The notes below the pieces were generated by a model. That model was not told where the DNA came from and did no database searches. It was given only the letters and a program-made list of their open reading frames with translations. Both the position numbers and the translations under genes were made by a program. Shown in pieces: positions 1-7,814 of a stretch of DNA of 64,000 nucleotides. The stretch is taken from contig JAZULT010000070.1 of NCBI GenBank assembly GCA_045603225.1, positions 124,001 through 188,000 on the forward strand, read 5' to 3'. Origin of the DNA: RGIG9115 sp045603225 (GTDB lineage: Bacteria; Bacillota; Clostridia; UBA1381). Numbering within the stretch: position 1 is the stretch's first letter; the number at the start of each line of letters is the position of its first letter.

Positions 1-661
1 CGTAAACCTGTTTTTTTGCTTCTGCAACAAACATATTACCCGGTCCTACTATTTTGTAAACAGGTTTTATAGTCTCTGTTCCGTATGCAAGAGCGGCAAT
101 TGCCTGCGCACCGCCTGTTTTATAAATCTTGTTGACACCTGCGATTTTAGCCGCAACGAGAATTACAGATGAAACACTGCCGTCCTTTGACGGGGGAGTG
201 GTCATGCATATTTCGGGAACTCCTGCAATTTTGGCAGGAATAACATTCATAAGCACAGATGACGGATAACTTGCCGTTCCACCGGGAACATACAATCCTG
301 CACGTTCAACAGGAGTTATTTTCTGACCTATTACAACACCGTCTTTTTCGTTCATAACGAAGTTATTACGAACCTGTTTTTTGTGGTATGCGGTAATATT
401 GTCAGCAGCTTCTTTCAGAATTTCGATGAATTTATCATCTGTTTCGGCAAAAGCTTTATCAATCTCTTCCTGAGTCACTTCAAGTGATGTAAGCTTTACA
501 CCGTCAAACTTCTCCGCATATTCATAAAGTGCTTTATCACCGTTTTTCTTCACGTTTTCGATTATATCGGAAACAATGTCTTCAACATTGCTTTTTTCTG
601 TTCCTGTACGTCCCATTATTTCGTCAATGGAACGGTCAAGTCCTTTATATATTTTAATCAT
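1..661 (-). CDS. hisD: Histidinol dehydrogenase, N-terminal part (runs off the left edge)
   Basis: NAD-dependent oxidation of L-histidinol to L-histidine, the last step of histidine synthesis, in the cytoplasm. About 220 N-terminal residues are present; the C-terminal half lies outside the window. The start MIKIYKGLD is preceded by GGGGAT. Recognisable HisD segments are ERAGLYVPGGTASYPSSVLM, PAKIAGVPEI, ATTPP-like MTTPPSKDG, GGAQAIAALAYGT and KIVGPGN with FVAEAKKQV. These belong to the nucleotide- and substrate-binding part of the enzyme. It is the third gene of a hisZ-hisG-hisD operon, 11 bases after hisG. Nothing in the visible part is broken. Assignment is by family sequence; the zinc ligands further on cannot be checked here. 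Confidence 0.95.
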   Translation of the reverse strand, partial: MIKIYKGLDRSIDEIMGRTGTEKSNVEDIVSDIIENVKKNGDKALYEYAEKFDGVKLTSLEVTQEEIDKAFAETDDKFIEILKEAADNITAYHKKQVRNNFVMNEKDGVVIGQKITPVERAGLYVPGGTASYPSSVLMNVIPAKIAGVPEICMTTPPSKDGSVSSVILVAAKIAGVNKIYKTGGAQAIAALAYGTETIKPVYKIVGPGNMFVAEAKKQVY

Positions 662-672
662 TTTTAATCCCC

Positions 673-1293
673 TTATTTCAGTCCGTCAGCTAATGCGTTT
701 CGCATCTCATTGATAACGGCAGTTTTAAATTTGTAGTTTGCTTTGTTTGCAATAAATCTTGCGCTTATATCTACTATTGTATCAAATACCTCAAGATTGT
801 TTTCTTTAAGAGTAGTTCCTGTTTCCACAATATCCACAATTACGTCGGACAGGTTAAGGAGAGGAGCTATTTCAATAGAGCCGTTAAGCTTTATAATCTC
901 TATTTCTCTGCCTTGCTTTCTGTAGTGGTTCATTGCTATGTGCGGAAACTTTGTGGCAACTCTCAGTGTGCGTTCTTCAGGAAGACGTGCGCCTTTTACT
1001 CCTGCAACGCACATTCTGCATTTACCTGTGTTAAGGTCAAGAAGTTCGAATACATCGGGTGAGTATTCAAGAAGAATATCCTTTCCTGCAACACCGACAT
1101 CTGCTGCGCCTTTTTCAACGTATATTGCAACATCTGACGGCTTTACCCAGAAGTATCTTACGCCGTTTGCCTCATCTTCAAATATAAGCTTACGTGTATT
1201 TTCGTGAATCGAGGGACAGCCGTAGCCTATGCTTTCGAATATATTATATACTTTTTCTCCGAGTCTTCCTTTCGGAAGAGCTACATTAATCAT
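673..1293 (-). CDS. hisG: ATP phosphoribosyltransferase catalytic subunit, short form
   Basis: First step of histidine synthesis: ATP + PRPP to phosphoribosyl-ATP. The 206-residue product begins MINVALPKGRLGEKVY and has the family segments GAADVGVAGKDILLE and the PRPP-binding loop DVIVDIVETGTTLKENNL. It lacks the C-terminal regulatory ACT-like domain of long HisG, so it is the short form, which is known to need HisZ. An in-frame start 13 codons upstream exists, but this ATG lies in the hisZ stop region (ATGATTAA, 8-base overlap), the usual arrangement for translational coupling, with GAAGGA just upstream. Neighbours are hisZ before and hisD after. Confidence 0.95.
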   Translation of the reverse strand: MINVALPKGRLGEKVYNIFESIGYGCPSIHENTRKLIFEDEANGVRYFWVKPSDVAIYVEKGAADVGVAGKDILLEYSPDVFELLDLNTGKCRMCVAGVKGARLPEERTLRVATKFPHIAMNHYRKQGREIEIIKLNGSIEIAPLLNLSDVIVDIVETGTTLKENNLEVFDTIVDISARFIANKANYKFKTAVINEMRNALADGLK

Positions 1294-2377
1294 TTCCTTC
1301 AATGATTTCAAGCCCCCTTTCGTTAAATGCAAGAAGCTGTTTATATCTTAAATTTTTCGGAATATTTGTTGCCGCCAGCACTGTCTGACCTGTGCTTATA
1401 AGCATATTGACAGCTTTTGTAAGTGAAGTTGTTTCAGCATTTTCTCCGTATGTCAGCATAACGTCAACATCATACTCTGCTTCGGTTTCCATAAAGTATT
1501 CAAGCATATCGAAATATAAAGCAAAGCCTATTGCTTCAGCTTTCTTTCCGAACTTTGAAAGAAGATTATCGTATCTTCCGCCTGACAGAACATTATCGGC
1601 AATACCTTTTATAAAGCCCTGGAATATAACACCGTTATAGTAGCTCATGTCGTTGATAATAGAAAAGTCAAGGTTAATGTTATTATCGCATCCGACAGCT
1701 TTAAGAGTGTTGTATATGTCAGAAAGTTCTTTAAATGCAATATCTGTTTTCTCATTTATATTAAGCTCTGAAAGCTCAGAGAGCATTTCGCCGAGACTTC
1801 CGTAAAGAGATGAAAGCTTTACAAGCTTTTCTGTAAGAGCTTCATCTGCACCTGACTTTTCGCAGAGCTCTTTAAGCTCATGAGCATCCTTTTGACTTAT
1901 AAGCGTAAGGGCTTTTTCGTATGCAGATTGAGAGAAATTAAACTCTTCAAGCAGTCCCGAAAGAAAACCCATGTGTGAAATATCAAGTATATAGTCCTTG
2001 CTGATTAATTCAAGACTCTTTGATGCAAGACTTAATACCTCACATACGGTATATAAATCTACATTTCCGAGATATTCAAGACCTACCTGCATAATTTCCT
2101 TGTACTGTCCTGATTTTACTCTGTATACGTTTTCTGTATAGTAAAGCTTCTGAGGATAGTCCCCTGAGTTCTTAACAATTGAAAGAGTGACGTCAGGCTT
2201 GAGTGCAAGGAGCTTGCCGTTGAGGTCGTTGAATGTAATAATATTTTCACTTTTAAGAAAGCTTTTATTTTCAAGATACAAGTCGTATTCTTCAAACTTG
2301 CTCATTTTATATTTTTTATATCCGAGCTTTTCGTAAATGGTACGAAGCTCCGGAATAAGTTTGTCCTGAGAATTCAT
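1286..2377 (-). CDS. hisZ: ATP phosphoribosyltransferase regulatory subunit (HisRS-like)
   Basis: HisZ is a histidyl-tRNA synthetase paralogue without tRNA activity that assembles with short HisG to form active, histidine-inhibited ATP phosphoribosyltransferase. The 363-residue product starts MNSQDKLIPELRTIYEKLGY. It has the class II synthetase-like segments LLALKPDVTLSIVKN (motif 2 region), YYTENVYRVKSGQYKEIMQVG, and the late GGRYDNLLSKFGKKAEAIGFAL typical of HisZ/HisS. I chose the ATG at 2377 because AAAGGAA lies 8-9 bases upstream. A start 21 codons earlier would add a hydrophobic stretch not expected in this protein and would overlap the promoter. First gene of the his operon; it overlaps hisG by 8 bases. 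Confidence 0.93.
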   Translation of the reverse strand: MNSQDKLIPELRTIYEKLGYKKYKMSKFEEYDLYLENKSFLKSENIITFNDLNGKLLALKPDVTLSIVKNSGDYPQKLYYTENVYRVKSGQYKEIMQVGLEYLGNVDLYTVCEVLSLASKSLELISKDYILDISHMGFLSGLLEEFNFSQSAYEKALTLISQKDAHELKELCEKSGADEALTEKLVKLSSLYGSLGEMLSELSELNINEKTDIAFKELSDIYNTLKAVGCDNNINLDFSIINDMSYYNGVIFQGFIKGIADNVLSGGRYDNLLSKFGKKAEAIGFALYFDMLEYFMETEAEYDVDVMLTYGENAETTSLTKAVNMLISTGQTVLAATNIPKNLRYKQLLAFNERGLEIIEGND

Positions 2378-2411
2378 AATAATATTCCTTTCAAAAAATA
2401 ATAACAGATAT

Positions 2412-2440
2412 ATTATAACACACTTTGCCGCTTTAGTCAA
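2412..2440 (-). promoter_or_regulatory. Sigma-A promoter of the hisZGD operon
   Basis: On the minus strand TTGACT (2435-2440) and TATAAT (2412-2417) are separated by 17 bases. The leader to the hisZ ATG is only about 30 bases, too short for a T-box or histidine leader attenuator, so control, if any, must act at this promoter. Confidence 0.8.
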
Positions 2441-2682
2441 GTAAAATGCTAAAGTATTAAAACGTTAAAGTGATGAAATTTCACAATAATAGAATTTATG
2501 TTTTGTTTAATATGTATAATCAATCCTCTGTTAATTACAACTAAATCCTGTAATTGTCCATGAGAAACCTACCTTTAAACATAATAAAATAATTTTATCA
2601 TATTTAAAAAATAATGTCAATAATATATAGTAATTTTTAAAGTTAGTGCCACATAAAATCATGATATAAGAGGTGAGTATTA
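2441..2682. other. Intergenic region between hisZ and dacF
   Basis: A/T-rich spacer between divergent genes. It holds a small dyad GTGA-TGAAATT-TCAC near 2471-2485, just behind the hisZ -35 box, and a 7-bp inverted repeat AATTACA/TGTAATT (2533-2539 and 2549-2555). I see no clear sigma-A promoter for the downstream carboxypeptidase and no convincing sigma-F/sigma-G boxes. No RNA gene was recognised. Confidence 0.4.
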
Positions 2683-3774
2683 GTGAAATTTTTTTCAGTT
2701 CTGATATTTTGTTTGATTTTAGGCGGAAATGTATATGCGGCACCTGATATTTCAGCGGAGAGAGCATGTCTTATGATTCAGGAGACAGGGGAGATAGTAT
2801 ATGAATATAACGGTGATGTAAGGTCATCTATGGCAAGCACTACAAAGATAATGACGGCATTGATAGCTGTTGAGTGCTGTAACCTTTCCGATGAGGCTGT
2901 TGTGTCGGATTTTGCATCAAGACAGGAGGGATCAAGTGCATATCTCGGGGCGGGGGACAGGATACCTGTAAAAGAGCTTTTATACGGTCTGATGCTTAAT
3001 TCCGGAAATGATGCGGCTGTTGTGATTGCGGAGCATGTTTCGGGAAGTGTGGATGCTTTTGCGTATAAAATGACTGAGAGAGCGAAGGAACTCGGTGCGG
3101 TTAATACGTGTTTTAAAAATCCTAACGGTCTTGATGAGGAAGGACATTTTACAACTGCTGAGGATTTGGCTATTATATCGCGTGAAGCGATGAAAAATGA
3201 AGTGTTTCGTGAAATCGTTTCAACAACGGTTCATAAAACCGATTATTCCGCAGGGACTCTTTACTTTACGAATCATAATAAGCTTCTTAAAATGTATGAA
3301 GGCTGTACCGGGATAAAAACAGGTTACACGAAAAAAACAGGACGATGCCTTGTATCGTCTGCCAAAAAAGACGGTGTAGAACTTATATGTGTTACTTTGG
3401 ATGCACCCGATGACTGGAACGACCATAAAAAGCTTCTTGACTATGGATTCGAAAAGGTAAGAATTAAACAGATTCTGAAAAAAGGACAGAGGGTAAAAGA
3501 TATTAAATGCGATGACGGAACTTATATTCCTGTAGTTGTTTCGGATGATTTTTATATTCCGTCAGGAGGAAAGAAAATTAGTTCAGAAATAATTCTTCAT
3601 ACTGTTCCTGATGTGGATAGCAGTGTTGATAAAGGTGATAAAATAGGTGAATGTGAAATTCTGTATAACGGTATTCCTGTCGGGTGTCTTGACCTGAATG
3701 CAGGAAAAGCATATGTGAGAAAGAAAACTTTTTTTGAAACAATATGTTTGTATTTAAAAAATATTGTGCGGTAA
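2683..3774 (+). CDS. dacF: D-alanyl-D-alanine carboxypeptidase, DacF/PBP5 type
   Basis: Serine-type enzyme (peptidase S11) that removes the terminal D-Ala from peptidoglycan stem peptides on the outer face of the membrane. The 363-residue protein has a signal peptide (residues 1-20, ending VYAA) and all three penicillin-binding motifs: S52-T-T-K55, S107-G-N109 and K212-T-G214. The C-terminal part (~265-345) fits the PBP5-family beta domain, followed by an amphipathic tail (FFETICLYLKNIVR) expected to bind the membrane. The start is GTG, with AGAGGTGA at the right distance. In sporulating Firmicutes this family includes DacF, which acts in cortex formation; nearby spoIIE fits, but the vegetative paralogue DacA cannot be excluded from sequence alone. 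Confidence 0.9.
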   Translation: MKFFSVLIFCLILGGNVYAAPDISAERACLMIQETGEIVYEYNGDVRSSMASTTKIMTALIAVECCNLSDEAVVSDFASRQEGSSAYLGAGDRIPVKELLYGLMLNSGNDAAVVIAEHVSGSVDAFAYKMTERAKELGAVNTCFKNPNGLDEEGHFTTAEDLAIISREAMKNEVFREIVSTTVHKTDYSAGTLYFTNHNKLLKMYEGCTGIKTGYTKKTGRCLVSSAKKDGVELICVTLDAPDDWNDHKKLLDYGFEKVRIKQILKKGQRVKDIKCDDGTYIPVVVSDDFYIPSGGKKISSEIILHTVPDVDSSVDKGDKIGECEILYNGIPVGCLDLNAGKAYVRKKTFFETICLYLKNIVR

Positions 3775-3801
3775 TATCTATCTGAAAATTTATAAAAAAT
3801 A

Positions 3802-3830
3802 TTGACATATGAGCAAAAAAGTGGTATAAT
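3802..3830 (+). promoter_or_regulatory. Strong sigma-A promoter of the structured RNA
   Basis: Perfect consensus: TTGACA at 3802-3807, a 17-base spacer, TATAAT at 3825-3830. Predicted transcription start near 3837, exactly where a long RNA stem begins. Confidence 0.85.
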
Positions 3831-3836
3831 ATACTC

Positions 3837-4057
3837 ACCACATATTTTTGAATACAATTTAATATATTGTTGATATTCTGATAAAATGAATATCTTGTTT
3901 TGTTATTCCACAAAGTTTTTGTGGATGTTAAAAATGCAGGTATCACAATCGGGAAGCTTTGTGGAGCGATTTCGTATTCAAAAATGTGTGGTAACATTTG
4001 AAGTTGTGAGCCTCGTTTTTAGTGCGTGGTTCAGATTTCTGTTGCCACGCATTTTTT
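3837..4057 (+). ncRNA. Candidate structured non-coding RNA, 6S-RNA-like architecture
   Basis: The predicted transcript starts at the base of a 19-bp closing stem: 3837-3855 pairs with 3974-3992 with one G-U pair. Inside are a 7-bp hairpin (3872-3878 with 3888-3894) and an 8-bp hairpin (3907-3914 with 3918-3925). The left arm of the latter could instead pair with CTTTGTGG at 3957-3964, giving two exclusive folds. An intrinsic terminator ends the unit at 4057, so the primary transcript is about 220 bases. A long rod with an unpaired central part, a perfect promoter and this size suggest 6S RNA, which sequesters sigma-A RNA polymerase. I could not match it to a conserved 6S primary sequence, so an unrelated RNA class is possible. 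No long open frame supports a coding role. Confidence 0.55.
4023..4057 (+). terminator. Intrinsic terminator of the structured RNA
   Basis: Stem TGCGTGG (4023-4029) with CCACGCA (4045-4051), 15-base loop, followed by TTTTTT (4052-4057). Confidence 0.85.
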
Positions 4058-4105
4058 ATGTCTTATAGATAGAAAATCGTGAGAATTACGAGAGGAGAAA
4101 TTTGT

Positions 4106-4246
4106 ATGCCGAACTATGAAGAAATGTATATAACGGATATTACTGAAGAACTTAAAGCACTTCAGAGTAAGATGGAAGAAATGTGTATTAATAACGAAGA
4201 CAAAATAAATAATAAGAACCTTCTTCATGAGAAAAAATATTTTTAA
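4106..4246 (+). CDS. Small acidic 46-residue protein, unknown function
   Basis: Frame from ATG 4106 to TAA 4246 with AGAGGAGA eight bases upstream, a better ribosome site than most genes in the window. The product begins MPNYEEMYITDITEELKALQ and continues with a Lys/Glu-rich region. It is predicted to be a short amphipathic helix, with one cysteine, no membrane segment and no known motif. It lies between the terminated structured RNA and the convergent spoIIE, so it needs either read-through of the terminator or a promoter I cannot see. Length and composition alone would not make it convincing; the ribosome site does. Function not recognised. Confidence 0.55.
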   Translation: MPNYEEMYITDITEELKALQSKMEEMCINNEDKINNKNLLHEKKYF

Positions 4247-4272
4247 ATTATTTTACTCAGAAGAAGGTTTTT
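4217..4272. terminator. Inverted repeat between the small gene and spoIIE, possible terminator
   Basis: AACCTTCTTC (4217-4226) pairs with GAAGAAGGTT (4260-4269), followed by a few T residues on the plus strand. The left arm lies inside the last codons of the small gene and the 33-base loop is long, so efficiency is doubtful. It could end transcription of both convergent units. Confidence 0.4.
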
Positions 4273-4290
4273 AAATATAAGGTATTTTTT

Positions 4291-6591
4291 TTAGTTTTCA
4301 CTTTTAATTCTTATTGCGGCTACAGACATGTCGTCAACAATCTTTGTTCTGCTTCTGTATTCAGAGCTTTCTATTATTGCCGATGCCAGGTCGTTCATTG
4401 TTTTATCGTCATCAGAAATTATTTTTTTAATGCGTTCACTCGACAAGCTTCCGAATCCTGTCCCTTCCGCACCGTCAGACAACATAATGATTATATCGTC
4501 TTTTTCAAGCTTTCGTGTTGTTCCGGAAATATGAATTCCGGGAACAATGCCTGCAGGGAGAGAAGGTGAGAATACAGTTTCTATGTTTGAACCTCTTTTT
4601 ATAAAGCTTTTGCAGCTGCCGATTTTGTAAAATTCAGCATTACCAGTTATCAGATTAATTTCAAGTAAATCAATGGAACTGAAACAGTCTGAAGTGTTGT
4701 TCATTGCAAGTGAGGAATTAATTATTCCTATAGCTGTAACTGCGGTAAATCCGTCTTTCAGAAATTCCTCTAGAAGTCTGCCGGTTATACGGCTTTCCTT
4801 CCCGGCAGAGCTTCCGCTTCCCATTCCGTCACAGAGGATAATGTAAAATTTATCTTTATCTGTTCGGAAGCTTATCAGGCTGTCTCCTGATACAAGCTCA
4901 TTACCTTTTGTCAGCTGTTTTTCACCGTATTCTACGGAATATAATGCTTTGTGGCTGTATTTGAGCATTCCTCCGAACCGTGTGCCCTTGAACTCCATTG
5001 GAATCATCATGATATCGGATATTTTATTCCCGATAAACGTTTTATCAGAGGGCCTGTTTAAACGGATGTAAACCTCAATTTCGGATATTCCGTTTTCGAG
5101 TACACGTATCTCACGTAATGAACAACCGCTTTTTATCAGCTCATCAGCCAGTTTTTCTTCAAGTTCGGGGAGAAATGAGAAACCGTTTCCGATTTCATCG
5201 TGTAATTGCATGAATATTGATGAGATTTCTTCGTATTGAGAAATGATAAGGTTTCTGTTGTTTTCATTTTCACCGTGCTGAATAAGTTCTTTTTTATAAA
5301 GCTCGTATGAGTGTGCCAGCTCGCAAAGGAAAATTTCGCAGTTTGAGCACATGGCTGTAAATTCTCTGGGTGCATTTGACGGTCTGCAGTATCCGTTTGT
5401 TTCAAGTGTTTCGAGTGCTGAAAATATTATTCTGTAGGAATTAGCTTTTTCTGTTTCCATGCATTTGACAGAGTTGGAACATCCTGCACATACATTTTTT
5501 ACGGTGTTGTCTATAACTGTGCATAAATCCTTATTATGCATGCGGATTCTTTTTTCCGTAACACCTCTGTATACACTTGCGAGCTTTGCGAATGCATGAC
5601 CTGATAAAGACAGACGGCTTTGGAGATATTCACGCATTCTTACGTCTGCCGGTACAAGGTCGGCATGGGTTGTTCTTGTAATAAAGCTTCCGATATTTTT
5701 ATGAATACTGCCCGGAGTTATGATGAAAAGTATGCACGATGCTATTATTTCTGTTACGGATACTGTAACGGTATCACCTATGTACAGTAATATAATTGCG
5801 CATGTTCCGAGAAAACCGAGTGCGACACCATATTTCTCAAATGATTTAAGCATATTTCCGATTATTGCGGCAAGTCCGTATAAGCCTGTCAGAATTATAG
5901 CATTAATACTGTTCATACTGCATATCAGTCCTGCAGCAACGCCACAGCTTCCGGCTACAGAAAGAGGCATGTGCAGTGATATACACATTACCGCATATGC
6001 ACTGATAATTTTGGAAAGCTCTATGCCCGGGTATATCATAATTCCCGATAGCCCTGATATAAAAATCCCGATGCAGACTGCGCCTGATAATAATTCCTGT
6101 TCAGACGGAGGTTTTCTTGAATATCTTATAAGTGAAGCGCCATTGCTGAAAAGTATATATCCGAATGCACATGTAATTGATTCGGTAAAAAGAATGATTA
6201 TTCTGTAGAGATTTATATCGTTGTACATGAGCTGTGTTATACTGCACAGGAATAACAGTGTGCCTGTTATTACAGAAGATAAAATCGGTTCGTTTTCGTA
6301 GTTTTCGTGAAGTCTTGAATAAAGCCAGAATATAAGCATAGATATAAGATAGGGAGTAAGCTCCGAAATCTGTCCGCAGCTCAGAAATCCTATAATTACT
6401 GCGGCAAGCCCGAGATATCCCGTTTTTAAATCGAATGCTCCGCAGAACATTGATACTGCGAACGGACGTATTCCGAGTATGGAACACCTTGCGGCAAGAA
6501 TGATAAGTAAAAAAGGAATTGTATCCGTTATTCTCGGAAGTCTCAGAAAATAAGAAAAAGAAGAGTTTTTTGTATATTGCAGTTTAGGCAT
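4291..6591 (-). CDS. spoIIE: Stage II sporulation protein E, PP2C phosphatase
   Basis: Membrane phosphatase that dephosphorylates SpoIIAA in the forespore, releasing sigma-F; it also interacts with FtsZ at the polar septum. The 766-residue protein has about ten hydrophobic segments in residues ~20-300, a cysteine-rich middle region (NVCAGCSNSVKC, MCSNCEIF) and a C-terminal PP2C domain (~555-766). Metal-binding motifs are visible: LCDGMGSG around Asp588 and MLSDGAEG around Asp706. Length is close to the family (about 800). Start: ATG 6591 with GGAGGAAC upstream. Transcribed alone, convergent with the small gene and divergent from the CE7 esterase. The promoter looks Spo0A-controlled. This gene is the best evidence that the organism sporulates. 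Confidence 0.96.
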   Translation of the reverse strand: MPKLQYTKNSSFSYFLRLPRITDTIPFLLIILAARCSILGIRPFAVSMFCGAFDLKTGYLGLAAVIIGFLSCGQISELTPYLISMLIFWLYSRLHENYENEPILSSVITGTLLFLCSITQLMYNDINLYRIIILFTESITCAFGYILFSNGASLIRYSRKPPSEQELLSGAVCIGIFISGLSGIMIYPGIELSKIISAYAVMCISLHMPLSVAGSCGVAAGLICSMNSINAIILTGLYGLAAIIGNMLKSFEKYGVALGFLGTCAIILLYIGDTVTVSVTEIIASCILFIITPGSIHKNIGSFITRTTHADLVPADVRMREYLQSRLSLSGHAFAKLASVYRGVTEKRIRMHNKDLCTVIDNTVKNVCAGCSNSVKCMETEKANSYRIIFSALETLETNGYCRPSNAPREFTAMCSNCEIFLCELAHSYELYKKELIQHGENENNRNLIISQYEEISSIFMQLHDEIGNGFSFLPELEEKLADELIKSGCSLREIRVLENGISEIEVYIRLNRPSDKTFIGNKISDIMMIPMEFKGTRFGGMLKYSHKALYSVEYGEKQLTKGNELVSGDSLISFRTDKDKFYIILCDGMGSGSSAGKESRITGRLLEEFLKDGFTAVTAIGIINSSLAMNNTSDCFSSIDLLEINLITGNAEFYKIGSCKSFIKRGSNIETVFSPSLPAGIVPGIHISGTTRKLEKDDIIIMLSDGAEGTGFGSLSSERIKKIISDDDKTMNDLASAIIESSEYRSRTKIVDDMSVAAIRIKSEN

Positions 6592-6624
6592 ATTTGTTCC
6601 TCCAATGTAAATTCAGTTGTATTA

Positions 6625-6712
6625 ATTATATCATAGCAGGAGTGAGAAATATGTCATTTTCTGTCGTCGTTTTTTGACTTTTTATTGACAGTGAACTGCA
6701 TAATTTGACAAT
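6625..6712 (-). promoter_or_regulatory. spoIIE promoter with long spacer and Spo0A-box-like elements
   Basis: On the minus strand ATGACA (6652-6657) and TATAAT (6625-6630) are 21 bases apart, the long spacing known for Spo0A-activated sigma-A promoters such as spoIIG and spoIIE of Bacillus. Upstream are TGTCAAA (6705-6711, matching the 0A core TGTCRAA) and two near matches, TGTCAAT (6684-6690) and AGTCAAA (6672-6678). Reading by eye; binding not shown. Confidence 0.55.
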
Positions 6713-6746
6713 TAGAAAAAAATGCAAATTTTTTAAAAAAAACTTA

Positions 6747-6775
6747 TTGACAAATTAAAGTTTGTTTAGTATAAT
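6747..6775 (+). promoter_or_regulatory. Sigma-A promoter of the CE7 esterase gene
   Basis: TTGACA (6747-6752), 17-base spacer, TATAAT (6770-6775), consensus in both boxes. Confidence 0.85.
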
Positions 6776-6811
6776 ATAGGGGAATTTTGATAAAAAAGGA
6801 GCGTGGATTAT

Positions 6812-7771
6812 ATGCCATGTATTGATATGCCTCTTGAGGAGTTAAAAAATTATAAAGGAATTAACCCCAAACCGGCTGATTTTGATGAATACTGGGACAA
6901 GGCTATTGCCGAAATGGAAAACATTGACCCTCAGATAGAGATTAAGGAAGCTGATTTTCAGGGAATCAATTCAGCTTGTTATGATTTATATTTTACAGGT
7001 GCACACGGTGCAAGAGTTCACTGTAAGTATGCACTTCCGAGAAAATATGAAGGCAAGCTTCCGATGGTGCTTATGTTTCACGGATATTCGGGAAAGAGTC
7101 CTGAATTTGACAGCTTGCTGAGATTTACAGGCGAAGGATATGCTGTTCTTGCTCTTGATGCAAGAGGTCAGGCGGGTGAAAGTGAGGATAACACTCATAC
7201 TATGGGTAATACTCTCAACGGTCATATTATAAGAGGTCTTGAGGATGACGATCCGGAAAATCTTTATTTCAGACAGGTATTTCTTGATACTGCTCAGGTT
7301 GCAAAGATTGCACATGACATGGAGCATATTGATTCTGACAGAATTTATGCTACAGGCGGAAGTCAGGGTGGAGCACTGACGGTTTCGTGCATTGCTCTTT
7401 CACCATACGTGAAAAAGGCTGTACCGATTTATCCGTTCCTTTCTGATTATAAGCGTGTCTGGGATATGGATATGGATATGAGAGCATATGCTGAGCTCAG
7501 AACACATTTCAGAAATTTTGATCCTAATCACGTAAGGGAAAATGAAATATTTACAAAGCTTGGTTACATAGACCTTCATCATCTTGCACCGAGAATAAAA
7601 ACAGAAGTAAAAATGCTTACCGGACTTATGGATGATGTGTGTCCTCCTTCAACACAGTTTGCAATTTATAATAATATGACATGTAAAAAGGATATGGTTT
7701 TATATCCTGATTTTGCGCATGAAGGACTTCCGAAAAGCGAATTGATAATAATGGAATTTTTCAGAGATTAA
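6812..7771 (+). CDS. Acetyl xylan esterase / cephalosporin-C deacetylase, family CE7
   Basis: Cytoplasmic alpha/beta hydrolase that removes acetyl groups from short acetylated sugars. The 319-residue product matches CE7 in length and motifs: RGQ at 118-120, the nucleophile elbow GGSQGG with Ser184, GLMDDVCPPST with likely acid Asp274, and the final FAHE with His303. There is no signal peptide, as usual for CE7, so substrates are imported oligosaccharides. ATG 6812 is chosen because AAAGGAG lies ten bases upstream; an upstream in-frame GTG has no room for a ribosome site. It has its own strong promoter and terminator, hence a single-gene unit, convergent with an AraC gene. Xylan or pectin oligomers are both possible substrates; the GH105 gene nearby favours pectin. 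Confidence 0.92.
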   Translation: MPCIDMPLEELKNYKGINPKPADFDEYWDKAIAEMENIDPQIEIKEADFQGINSACYDLYFTGAHGARVHCKYALPRKYEGKLPMVLMFHGYSGKSPEFDSLLRFTGEGYAVLALDARGQAGESEDNTHTMGNTLNGHIIRGLEDDDPENLYFRQVFLDTAQVAKIAHDMEHIDSDRIYATGGSQGGALTVSCIALSPYVKKAVPIYPFLSDYKRVWDMDMDMRAYAELRTHFRNFDPNHVRENEIFTKLGYIDLHHLAPRIKTEVKMLTGLMDDVCPPSTQFAIYNNMTCKKDMVLYPDFAHEGLPKSELIIMEFFRD

Positions 7772-7782
7772 TAAAATAAAAG

Positions 7783-7814
7783 CGGTCTGCGTCCGGCAGA
7801 CCGTTTTTATTTTT
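7783..7814. terminator. Bidirectional terminator between CE7 and the AraC gene
   Basis: Stem CGGTCTGC (7783-7790) with GCAGACCG (7796-7803), 5-base loop, then TTTTTATTTTT on the plus strand; the minus strand also continues with a T-rich run. Confidence 0.9.

Noticed and set aside
2378..2682. T-box or histidine attenuator before hisZ
   Set aside because: The promoter at 2412-2440 leaves a leader of only ~30 bases; no specifier or antiterminator stem is possible.
3578..3997. 139-codon minus-strand frame across the end of dacF and the structured RNA
   Set aside because: No ribosome site, lies over a well-supported gene and RNA, and the composition is that of an antisense shadow.
5720..6208. 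162-codon plus-strand frame inside spoIIE
   Set aside because: Antisense to the membrane part of spoIIE; no start signals; hydrophobic composition mirrors the real gene.
6803..6811. GTG at 6803 as start of the CE7 esterase
   Set aside because: It overlaps the ribosome site AAAGGAG; ATG 6812 has correct spacing and matches family length.
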